Origin: Saccoglossus kowalevskii
Taxonomy: Eukaryota > Hemichordata > Enteropneusta > Harrimaniidae
Reading direction: 5' to 3'
Length of the DNA stretch: 64,000 bases
Assembly (NCBI RefSeq): GCF_000003605.2
Contig: NW_003154741.1
Location: forward strand, 71,744-135,743
Shown: positions 14,247 through 26,700 of the stretch, piece after piece
Position numbering within the stretch: the first letter of the stretch is position 1
How the letters are laid out: every line of letters starts with the position of its first letter
The notes under the pieces: generated by a model
Database searches by the model: none
What the model was told of the DNA's origin: nothing
What the model saw: only the letters and a program-made list of their open reading frames with translations
Program-made: the position numbers and the translations under genes

Positions 14247-14995
14247 TAGCTGCAGAACAAACGTCTGTAACCGAATGTGGAACTCATAACACGTCCCTTT
14301 ATATTCTCTGTGATTGTCTGTCGTCACTCGGCGGTAGGTCAAAACAATCTTCTACAAATGTATTAGTCTTAATATAAATAAACACATTGGCGTGCAGCGT
14401 TAGGGACGTCTTCAATTGAATGTGGGTGTTGAACTTAATATAAATATATGTATACCACCGAATGTATGTCGAAAACATTGATAATGATAAGGTCCAATTT
14501 GCAAATGCAAATACATCGCATTGGTTATACCAACCCTCAATGTAAAAATCATCAATTTGTAATGCCAACACGAAACAGGGCTGCTATTGCATACATATTA
14601 GGTTAACGCTCATTACATTTATTCAAAATGTTCGACTGTCAAACATTCTTTATTCGAACTATTCCAACTTTTGAAATCCCCTTATTTGGGGCGTAATATA
14701 AGTCAGCAACGTTGAACAGTTTGTGCCAAGACAGTACATGTAACTTTGTGAATACCTAATCTTGTGATGTTCGTAATATAATCTTTGTTTCAATTGATCT
14801 GAAACAATCACTTGATCTTATATTAATACACAGAACACTGAGTGTGTGAGCAGCAGGATGGATACGCTCGAAGAGAGGTTCCGACTCTGTATAGGACAAC
14901 TTTCGAGATGTCTTCAGGATGAAACTGCGAAGATAATTGACCAAATACATGCTGGTACATGCAAGTGATAATAGCGTGCCGTCTTAATACTACTA

Positions 14996-15142
14996 TATAA
15001 TATGATGTTATTACGAGGATACCTGAAAGTATGCACGAAGACAGTATAGCGGAGTATATACAGTTGCGCAGCGGATGTCGATGCGACCGCATACTTTCTT
15101 AGAGTATACTTTGCAGTAACCTCGTAATAACCTCATATTATA
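14996..15142. mobile_element. Foldback / MITE-like element about 280 bp upstream of the first recognised exon
   Basis: Arms 14996-15022 and 15116-15142 are inverted repeats matching at 25 of 27 positions (TATAATATGAKGTTATTACG outer part). The 93 nt loop contains AAAGTATGCACGAAG and GCGCAGCGGATGTCGATGCG. A related copy of the left arm and centre is at about 63728-63830. Size, long terminal inverted repeats and AT-rich ends fit a small non-autonomous DNA transposon. No coding capacity; open frames across it are by chance. Confidence 0.7.
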
Positions 15143-15385
15143 ATATATGTAGATATGTTATGTAGGTGTCACAGCTGACTGACGACCATATGCTAAAATA
15201 GAATGAGAAAAAATTTGAATAAAATACAATGAAAACATACATCTAAATTACTTTATTGCATTTTAGTTCCAGACAATAACGATGATAAATGCACTCGCGA
15301 ATCATGGGAAATAACTAATTTACATTAGCTTCAGTTCGCTTCAAAAATAATATTTTTGTATATCTTCGCATATTCAGGTTTATAA

Positions 15386-18300
15386 ATGATAATGTTATGT
15401 GGGAGTTTATTTTGTCATCTAGATATTGGTATAAGTGGTCTTTTAAAATCACATGAGGGTATCACGTCGACTGACTTATTACACTTCCTGGACGAAAAAT
15501 GTCTGTTCCATCACGAGAATCTCCACCTCATGGACCATGTTTTAGAAAAACTAAACAAAGAAATAGCATTGGAAATATTGCACACGTTTAAGGAAAATCA
15601 GAGAAAGTGTTCCATCATTCAATATTGGTCTTATGAGACTTGTAAGTACACAGTATACTCTATGAATTGGGATTTTACAAAACCACACTGTATATGTGTT
15701 TTATCAATAGATTTACTCTTTCGTGTCTTTCCTTTAATATTAAATAGTGTTTTAATGCTGTTATTAACAGTATTATTAATTTTCTTTTCTTTTCACGTTT
15801 TCATAGGCTATGGATTATTGTATACTCAATATGTTGCTTATGCTTTCTCATGTCATTCATGATAATGTTGAATATATTATGTTTAATTTCATGTTATATA
15901 AATAAATATATATCCTTGCCAAAGTCCAAACGCTGGAAAATAATGATTTGTTTTAGTATCGCGTGTACTCGAAATATGACCTTACATGAATGTTTAACAT
16001 CAATTGAAATCCATTAATTGACTTTTATAGCAATATTGTGCGCCCAATTTGTTTTAGTGAAGGAATACGAATCATTCATGGTACATTTTCCAAATGGGAA
16101 TCTGGATCCACCAATGCGCGATACATTGGAGAAGCTTCGACGTTACGTTGGTGAGAAGACTTCCGCTCCTATAAGACATATATTAGTGACTGGGATTAAA
16201 ATAAACCAGGGACTAGTTGTGAAGTTGAATATACCTGCACGATTCTTAGATAAGGAAAATCTACCGTTTTCGGATCCCAATGAATACTACGAGAAATGGA
16301 AATTAGAATGTTTTTACTTTAACACCGGTAGGTAGTTTAATTAATGCATATCACATGTCTTTATAAATAACAAAGCAATAAACCCATATGTTTACTGCTA
16401 TGTATGTATATATCTTTGATAGACATTCAGACGAACATTCACAAGATTCTGTCTAGCTTCTATTCTATCAAGATTGGGATATTAGAAACCAAGATAGTAC
16501 TGAAAACAATTTTGTTATTGTGTTATTTAGGATTTTATATTATATTTTCTGTCTGGAAACAAACTCGTCAATCACAGTGAAACAGATTGTATGTACATAT
16601 TGTATGTACACCAACATATTGTATGTACACCAACATGGTGTAATATTTTCACAAGAAACAAACTAAACCTTTGACCCCCTCATCAATTGTCGAGTTTGAA
16701 TATCAGTGATTAAAATAATGTTTTAACCAGTCTACAGATAATATAATAAAGTAACCACAGTTTCCTTTGCAAAGGTTTATGTTGTATACCAAATCGGTAC
16801 TTTGAAATGAAATTAAACTTGATTTAGGTATAGATGAAAGTGAGCGCTCAGAGCTCCAAAATTATGTTTTCGCGATTTAAAATTGAGACAGTTTTGGCTC
16901 CGCACTGTTAGCTCTTCAACAGAACATAATGAAAAGCTATTTGCAATATCAAAACATTAAGGTATACATGATTGTTTTGTTTTAAAAAAGGCAAGATTTA
17001 GGTGTTGGGTTCTTTGGTGGGTGAGATAATTTCAAAATACTAATGTTTGTTGGATTTGAAATGATCACATTGTATAGGTGTGTTTCCCAGGAGAGTGGGT
17101 TTAGGCCATTTTATATATTTTCGAACAATGTTGACAGAAAAGTTAAATATTTCTCTTTCTTAAATCGCATTATATTTTATACATCAAATATGACATGACA
17201 TCCATGTTACTATTTACATCGCACTTCATGTCAGTTAACAAAACGTAAATGATGCCAGGTATCCTATCAAATAGAACTTTAATAAATTATTTGATCCTTC
17301 TGAGCCGTTCAAGCGAAAACCATCTATGTGCATTTTTTTGTTTGAATAACAAAATTTGCTCACATATTTCTGTTCGTTCTGCTGTGCATCAAAGATTAAT
17401 TGGTTGTTCGATTTAGACAAATATTTCTTTGAAATCAAGAACACAACTTCTAATGAATATGTTCAAATAATTATATACATACAATCAATAGATTGTTAGT
17501 GTCATCTATTCTGACATGGATAATGAGGTGACATTTAGAAAAGGACTCATAAACGGTCGGTAGTTTTATTTATAAGGCGTATAGCATAATGTGTGATGGT
17601 ATGGCAACAAAATGTATTATTTGCACTGTGACCTAAAACAAACTCCGGTAATTTCGGTATAAATAATACATTGATTTTATTTTTGGGAGTTGAAGAGAGA
17701 CAATTCATGAATGATATATCCCCATGTACCAAAAACATAGTAAATTTAGAGTTCACAACTATGAGTCTGTGGGTCATTATATCATTTCCGATTGGTAGTT
17801 TCGGCTAGAATTGCTGTTACAAAAGGCGAAATCTTGTATGCATACTATCCAAAAATAATAATTTAATATAAATACTCAATTGTTGAACAAATAAATCAGA
17901 TAGGAGTATCTGTTTTTCAGACGCAGAGAAAAAAGTGTCTACTGTGAATTTTAATGTTCTGATATTGAAGAGTAATTTTCAAGAGCCAATAAAAGCTCTG
18001 TTGTCACTGAAGTATGCTGGAATGGGAGACCAGGGAGGGACGCCATCCAAGACTTGTGACATGCAATTCGAAAGGTAAATGTCCCAGACAGTTGGAATCA
18101 CATACATTGCACCCACAATAAAATCGGTGTGCAAAAATTCGAGTGATAATTCTTAGTTGGATATGACAGCACGATATTGTCCGGCTGAATTATTTGTGTG
18201 ACAGGTTTGGAATAAACATTGTACACATTGATTGTTAATGAAAATAACAGTTGTTTTTTTATCATCTAATTATTTTAATAAAATAGAAGCAGAATTGATG

Positions 18301-21300
18301 GGTATTATAAGCTAAATGGTACGATGAAGATAGAACAGTGTTATCTTAAAAGAGGATGTCAGTATTACTATGTATTGAAAAATGATGAAACTAACGTTCG
18401 GGAATACATTCACACCACTACTTCTTATCATACAGTTGACAGGTCATTGAAATTCGAAGATCCTAGCGGTAACTTTCTATCAAGTTATTTTGTTTTGTTT
18501 TGTTTTGTTTTGGCCAAACAATTATCAGCGGAATTAGGAATTACACGAGGTTCAGAAAAGAACAATTTAGTATGTTGTGCTAATAACAAGTGACAATTCA
18601 ATCTTTTATTGACTATTATCATAACTTAATAATCTGTTCTGGCGGATACTTTACATAAATTTGCAATCTCATAAGGTATTTGATATAAATATTAACTTGG
18701 TACTCCTGTTTCTATGATATGGTAATAAATATTTGTATATATTATATCACTAACTATTTAGATGAAATATGGGTCTACAATGACGTAATTCACCCCGCTA
18801 CACCAGGACGGTCACGTCAAGATGAACGTAACAAACACACGGACACACGACGTGAGGACTGTGAGCGGGCCATGTTAGCTATGCTTCCAAACTGGTCTGG
18901 GTTTGTTTTGGCCGGAGAAGAATATTCGGTTGACGAGGCTTTACTAACTTTTAGAAGAGTAGTACAAGGAATTACCGAAACGAAATTGATAAAAAATGGC
19001 AAAATAAGCATCAAACCGGTTAAGGATATTCGTAAAGCAGCTGTAAGAATTCTAAATTAATTTTAATATTGCACCTATATAAAAATGTGTATATCGTCAC
19101 ATTGTCAATTATTTTTTAAGAACTAATATTATATTCGTTTTTCTGTAGAAAATAATACAATTCTTTGAAGATAAACTGAACCATTTTGATGAAAACAAAG
19201 AACTCACACACGCGAAGCATGATATCATTTCTTCGTTGGCTATTACTGTAATATGCAATGAATACAATATTTTCGATATCAAGAAGGGTTGGAGGCGTAC
19301 ATTAGCTCGGAAATTGTTTCACAGTTGTGAAATTCGTAATGATATTGACCAACATTTTGGCAGTAATAGGTAGGTTGTTTTTATTCTTGTCACCAGTCAC
19401 GTGTCGTTTTGATATTCCTGTTTTTGGATATTTTGCTCATGGATAATATATATATATATATATTAAACATCTTGAAACACAAATAATTGATGTCATATGT
19501 AATTAATGTTATACCTTGAATAACGCAGATGACATATGAAAGTATTAAAAGAGTATATGGTTTATTGACAGGGATTACGCCCAAGCAGCCATCATTAAAC
19601 TCTGTAATGATATGATAAAGGAAAAGGAAACAGAATGGGTGTTTTCATTGCCATTGCTGCACTGTGTAACATATAGTTCAAAGTCTACGTCTACTCTGCC
19701 AAGTATAAGTCAACTATCAGATCTACATTGGTGGGGATTATCTGGACTAGATGTTAAAATGTATATTGAGAAAAACTACAAGTATGTCACCACAATCGTT
19801 TTGTTAATACATCAAAATACAAATAACCATTATAGGTGATAAGCTGATAGGGCGATAGATGTTCAATGTATTTTATCAGTAATTATCAATTGCCAATTAC
19901 GATTCTTTTGAGTCGCTTTCGGCGTGATTTTATGTTAATCATGTGCCTGTAATTAGTATTAACTAGAAATTATCGAAAGCAATTGATCAACATAAGGGAT
20001 AACTCCCTTGTTCATATACCTAACTATATTGGCATACTGTTGTCACAAGACTGAAGTATATAATCACAGAGGTGATTGCTGTCCGAATTGTATTTATTCA
20101 GTTGCCGTGGGCGCTCTCCTTTTCGCATGATTACACAAGAGGGCGTAGTGATCTCAAGGTAACAAATACATCCCACAATGTAACTTTACGAGTTAGGACA
20201 GTTAGTTAAGTTAGGGAGAGTCGGAGTTAGCGTACGGGAGAGTACAGGGTAGAGAGTGCAGGGCAGCCGGTCAACGAGAGAGTTGGGTCGAAGACCGAGT
20301 GAACAACAGATCGATTCAGTACGGCGCTCTGCGTTGACGTCCAATTAGGCCTATTATGTATTTCGAACAAAATTTAATTTTTTTATTGTGTTATCATCTG
20401 AATGTTTACACTTGTCTTCTCTGATTTTTAATTGGTACGATGATATTTCTACTTTTTCAGTGATACTGTAATGACGCATTTTGATGAAATTGCACCAGCT
20501 TTTGCAATTGACGAGACTCTACCCAGAAGTATTGCTTATCTAGAGAATTTGCGTGGCACACACTTCTTCGAGCTTGTAAACGATGACAGATTTCCAGCAC
20601 ACCTTGTCTACGTGAAGATCTGTGATGACATCAAACAAGACATGCATAATAACCCTGAATTGACGTCTGTGTACAAGGTACATGCATATACTGTACTCAT
20701 TTGTATCATTAAATAGGTCATTTAGATTGCAATGAGTAATCAGTAAATTTTAACACTTTATTTGTTGTAGTTCGATGACCGAATTAAAAAAATCCTTGAG
20801 ATTTTGAAGCGCAGAAATATGGACCGTTTATTTAGCGCTAATCTAATGTAAGTTTACCCACTGTGAGTATAATTAAACTCAGTTGCAATGCAATTCAATA
20901 TGGAGTTTAATTAAATAAAAGTTCAATATCCTGTGACTTAACATGGAAATGTTTGTGGAGCAATGGTACAATTATATGAATATTATTTATATTAAAATAA
21001 ATAGTAATTATATTAATTTTAATTTAGATTGTACAATACCTTCCTACTTTTACTAAACCTGAGCTATACAAAATTGACTTAAATTCGATTAAATATTAAT
21101 ATACATTATGACAATGGTGAAAGTCGTCAGTTGGTAGGTATGTTGTCACTTGGTTGATTTAAAGTTAAATGAAAGTCCTTACAACGTCGATACTAGACAC
21201 GCGCATTCTCAAGCGTACTTGCACACACGGGCACACACACACGCTATTTACATTCACCATTTGTTGGGCTCTATTTCCCGATATTAACGGTGCAACAAAA

Positions 21301-23641
21301 ACTTGTCTTTGTATTTCTATGCTAGTGAACATAAGGATGATATACAAATGGCGCACAAAATGTCGATTCAACTGATAAATAATGTGGTTGATACAAGGTC
21401 ACTTTCAAAGACGGACATCCTCTCTCTCGTTGACGCGGCGTCGACTAATTTTGATTTGATTGTCTGCCTACGAAAGTATCAACATGAGTGTTTTCAACCA
21501 GAACTTGAAGATATTGGAAAATGTGTGGATATGATTGGAAATTATTTTAATTCTACTCAGTCTAAATCAACAACAAATACTTCAGCTCGATGGCAATCAG
21601 TGATAAATGTAAGTAGTGATGTGAATACATGATCTCATGTTCGCTGCGAGACTCGCGTATTGCATGAAAGGCATGAAAGACCGAACGTCTGCCGCAAAAT
21701 TTGTACGATTAGATTTTGAACTGAAGAGGTGGATCTTTCAAATGCGAATATTGCGTTTATTTGCTGTTACTTCATCAAAATTAACTATCATCAGAATTGT
21801 ATAGCAATATATTAAGCGTGGCAATACCCCCAAAATACTTTCGCTTTTGTTGAATCCCGCGATAAGCTATTTCACACATTGAACAAGGTCTATCATATTG
21901 AAAAGTAATAAACATGCAATAATGGTTTACTTATAACTGTACGTTTTAGAGGGAGTTATTTGTTAATCACAATGATGTGTGTCTCTGATGTCACATCGGA
22001 ATATTATATCGCTTTATTTTATTTATTCCGGATTGGTGATTAACTATATTTTAAACTATAATAGTTGGTTGCATTTCATATAAACTATTTTTGGATGTTC
22101 CGTGGTGTCAATATCGTGTTACTAACCCTCATACTCAATAACATTGCATCTACAGAAGTTGTGTTGGCCCTGTCACAGGCATCCTCGCGATTGTGTTGTG
22201 TTTGGGTAAAATATTTTCATATTAGTTTGAATGCATCTTCACATTAAATAATATAATTCGATTACAGGATTGGAATAGACTAGTCGAAATTAATTTTGAG
22301 GCGAAGGAGATACAAGATAGAGTAATAGAAGCTTTTGACAAAATGATACAAAATGTAAGTTGTAACACATGTGCATTATATGCGCATCTGTTTACAGTCA
22401 TAATATTTAAATTTGATGAACTAGATACATATGTTGGCAATAAATCCAAATTATAATTTCTCAACAGCTACCTGCGAGTGATATGTTCGATTTGTTCTTC
22501 TCTTGCGATCAACCTAAACGTGGACCACTGCAATCGAAAATAGCTTCCAGGGCAATAGAAATATATAACGATAATAAAGATGTACGTATTGTAATTTATT
22601 GTAGATTTTCTCCGTGCTAACTTGGCAGTTATTTGTGCGACGATGCATCTCTCAGAGATGCAAGTGCACATTGTGAAGCTAGGCGCCATCTAGTAATTGC
22701 GTAAATTTGTTCAACAATTACTGTTTTATTTTAATAACTATTGAGACATGTTATTCTTTCTTTAGATTGTTTTACAAAAGGTTCCATCACCAGAAAAATC
22801 GCCAATGACACATAGTCAGTTCTTCTCCTGTGCCCTCACTTTAGATGTACCAGTTGTTGGTAGCATTCCAGACAATAAATTAGTGGAACATCTTTTGACA
22901 AGTACAGTACTGTTGCATTACACACAGCATGGTGATGGTAAGCACATTATATATTTATATTCATATATTTGTGTCATACTGCCAATGAAGTGTAGCGCTA
23001 ACGCAGTTACTGATTTGTTCCTGACTATTCGGAATATTTTGATGAGCGGAACAAAATGATAGGATCACTAAACGGCGTTTCTTCAAAATTAAATAGCATT
23101 ACTATCTCATATTTGTGTTTGTCCGTTTGTTGTTGTAAAATTGAAATAATATTCTGTACGATTTCTCGTATTATATACAAATAAAATGTGTTACTATTTA
23201 TTTGTAACTGTGTCGCCATAAGTCATCATTTTGTATTTTTGAAGTTTGACATAAGGGTTCTCCATTTTACCATGTTCGGAATATCCCGTATTTCTAAGAT
23301 GGTGGTGGTATTAGAAAACAAAGGTCGTGGCGAGCAAATCCCAATGACTTTCATGTGTGAACTTTCTATATCAAGCATTCTGTTCGCAAAGATGTATAGC
23401 AATAAAGTTATTAAGAAAATGCTACAGAGTTTGCACTCAGACATTAGGCAGTCTTACTTTGCGTCGGGTGACACTGCTACTGTGATGTTGTCTGCGGTAT
23501 CCTTGTATAAATCTCATAATCATATACAGCGATGAACTATATTGTTTATTCGTTGCAGTTGCCGGAAATATATTGGAAGCTAGCTAATTTAACGTATCTT
23601 AACAGTTACACGACAACACGAGGATTTTTTAGACTACAATG

Positions 23642-23705
<64 letters not shown>

Positions 23706-26700
23706 CGTGAATTATAAGTAATCTTTTTTTTCAGAAATACACACATTATATGAGCGAACACAGAAGATATTGAACGATGTACAAACAGTAATCAAGAACC
23801 ATCATCAAGAATGCTTAGATGGTCAAATTAAAATACATATTCTCCGACCTATAACACAACACAAAAATGAGTGGTCCCAGTTAGCTTGTTGGAGTATGTC
23901 TGACGAGCAATTGCTGATTGACCCTGATTGCTATCTAAGCATTCGACAGCAAGAACTAAATGCAGTTGATAATTTTCGTAAAAGTCTTGATGTATTCGAC
24001 AAATTCACACGGCGTATAATCTTTACAGGTAATACAAATCTATAACTTCATACCAATAAAATTCTTCACCTGAACGATCTTTTGACAACGAAGCACATAA
24101 TTTATTTGTCAATTGATATGTCATTGTCATTTCTAATCATTTTGCAGGTAATACAAGTTGTCTAAGCAATATTCGAAATGCATTAGCCGGGGATTGTTTT
24201 GAGGATAGCAGTATTAAAGAAATAGTTGGTGTCCAGACAGTTATTGCCGACTCATCTGAACCAGCCGACCCACTTTTATCTTCAGTGTCTTCTCCATCGT
24301 TCAATCCAAGTCACATCTACGCCAATGATATCACTCCGCAAGTCGTAGAAATAGTTGAAACAACTGGAAGCACTGCAGGGTTCCCATATGTATTTAAAAG
24401 AATATGGGAGATAGTTAGCAATGATTATCCAAGCAATATTTTACTTGACGAATTTGCTGATCTATATTTAGGTGATATTAAAAATGCCCTCGAAAAGTTA
24501 AAAAATCAATTGAAGTCGAGTGAAATAGTGTTAGGTGATGTGTGGAACTACTTCCAAAATGACGAAAACGAAATCTTGATACAGTTGTCTGCACTGCTCG
24601 GAAATGAAGTATGTGACAGACAACTAAAAAGCATCCAAGACAAGATAATCTACTGTTTTAAGATCCCAAATATCAGAACTGCAGCGAAGGTGGTCAAGAG
24701 ATATCAACACGAGCTATCATTGAAAGGCGACTTCCATGGAGTAGAAGAATTATGTAGTGAGGTAAAGAAATTATATCTGCTTTCGCCTGAATAGATTCAA
24801 AATAACTTCCAATCATATTATACAAAACGCATGATAATTTGTTCAGTGAAGATAAATGCAGACATAGCGTGAATTAATCTAACAAATGTTGACAATGATA
24901 TACATAAATAAATAATTGACTGAAGTATGCGAAAATAAATTAATTGTACATCTACAACTTGCAGCCACATAAATCCTTATAATGCATTTTAACTATTTTA
25001 GACACAATATTTGGAACAAATAGAATTATCATTTCTAATTGGAGACGTTACTATATCTATCGACAAGCTTATGAACGTTAACATGGAGAACTGTGAGTGT
25101 CTGCAGGAATTGTTGTCAAATGGGGAAGTATTATATTGGTCTAAACGAGTTACGCAAGGTAAGTAATTGTGAAATAACTGTATTTCTGAAATACTATTTT
25201 GTGGAAATAGTGTATTTAAAGTGGCTGTCATTATAGTTGCATTTTGCTAGTTTTACATGCATTATTTTCTTCTTTTTTTATATTTAATCTATGATACCAG
25301 TCATAAAAATTTGTCTATCAAAAAACTCTGAATCACTTATTTTAATTCACCCTCAACATTACTGACACAATTTTACTACATTTTATTTGTTTCTAACAAT
25401 AGGATCAATCGCCCAAATTCGTCAATTTATCAACCTTATTTACCAGTGGGTTGATAAACACGATATTCCAAAAGTTATAACCTACCAATCTGCTGTAGAA
25501 GGATGTCAGCCGTTGATGAACATTCGAGCCGACGCTGGTATCAATCAATTGTTACAGTTATTTGAAGAATTATGCAAGTCTATGAAAGAAGACAATACTT
25601 TGTTGAAAAACCTGGTATGTTTTGAACATGTCATTTCAATTCGTGCCTAAACTGATGACGCATATTTACTATAATCTAGTGATCCCAAAAAAATTACAAT
25701 TACAACATTACAATAGACATTTATCATGTAGGACGTTTATTATGACATATATTAAATTTAAATAAGAATTCAAACAACAAATGGTTTATTCCACTGTATT
25801 TTATTATATTTGCAGAAAAACAGTAATGTAAATAGAAAATGGTTACAGGATCTTTGGGAAACACACGTCAAGCCAAGTGAGCAATGTAAACGTGTAATAA
25901 AGTCCGTCAATGAAAGAGGGGTGTACTACATTAAACAACTAGAAACACCCTCAAATCAAATATCTGATTATATTGAACTGAATATTCCAGATGACGTAGA
26001 TGAAACGAATGAATCTAAATCCAATACAAATATGAAATACCTTGCTGGCAAGGGAGTGCAGTTAACGTTGCGTGAGGTGATGGATTATCGAAATCGAGTA
26101 GCTCTTATGATGGTGGATCAAGACAATGACAACACAGAGTTTGAGCGGTTTATTCAAGTTAGTATTGAGCATATGTTCAGTTCAATTAAATTATATATTC
26201 AATTTACTAGTGATTTCTTAATATCCGGCTAATAATATTTCTATTGCACTGTATTAGGTACACTTATTATTTAGATGTAAGATCATCTTGTGTTTTTTAT
26301 GTTTAAATTGACATGTTGACCTGAACATTGATTTAAAAATGTTGTAACATTAATCTTGTCTCACGGCAGGTGCTTGATGAGTTGACAGCATTGGTTAGCA
26401 ACATTATCATTCTCCAAAATGATGGTAGTGACATGTTTCAAACATTCGAAGCCATGATAATGAATCAAAATGGTGTGAACAAGTTTGTCATAAAAATGGC
26501 TGACCAAGAATTCAGAGGTACTGGGCCGACAGATGCAGTATTGGCGGAGATGAACGAGTTCCTTAGATCCTGTATTAAAGAGTGGCAGATGAGATTAAAA
26601 TGCGCACGTGATTCGTTTTACAACTTAAACCACTTCACATCAAAGCAACTGTGTTTTCTCCGAAAAGAGTTGAACAACGCACTAGAGCCTAAAGTCACCG

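Larger units (their letters stand above)
7690..14990. other. No gene recognised apart from short repeat relics
   Basis: This stretch holds the possible LTR fragment (9.36-9.48 kb), a short dispersed repeat (10.02 kb), a tRNA-like relic (13.97 kb) and a lone TGACGTCA site at 8416-8423. I looked here for an exon that would complete the death-effector-like fold and found none. Confidence 0.55.

Noticed and set aside
14823-15092. Minus-strand frame of 89 codons
   Set aside because: It lies across the foldback element, is explained by its sequence, and has no protein similarity.
15378-15422. Acceptor TATTCAG ending at 15377 as the start of exon 1
   Set aside because: It would place an in-frame TAA at 15383 ahead of the DED-like sequence; the acceptor at 15422 or the ATG at 15386 fits better.
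22641-22660. Short perfect palindrome GCATCTCTCAGAGATGC, considered as a terminator or operator
   Set aside because: Isolated hairpin in an intron of a eukaryotic gene with no T-tract; likely chance.
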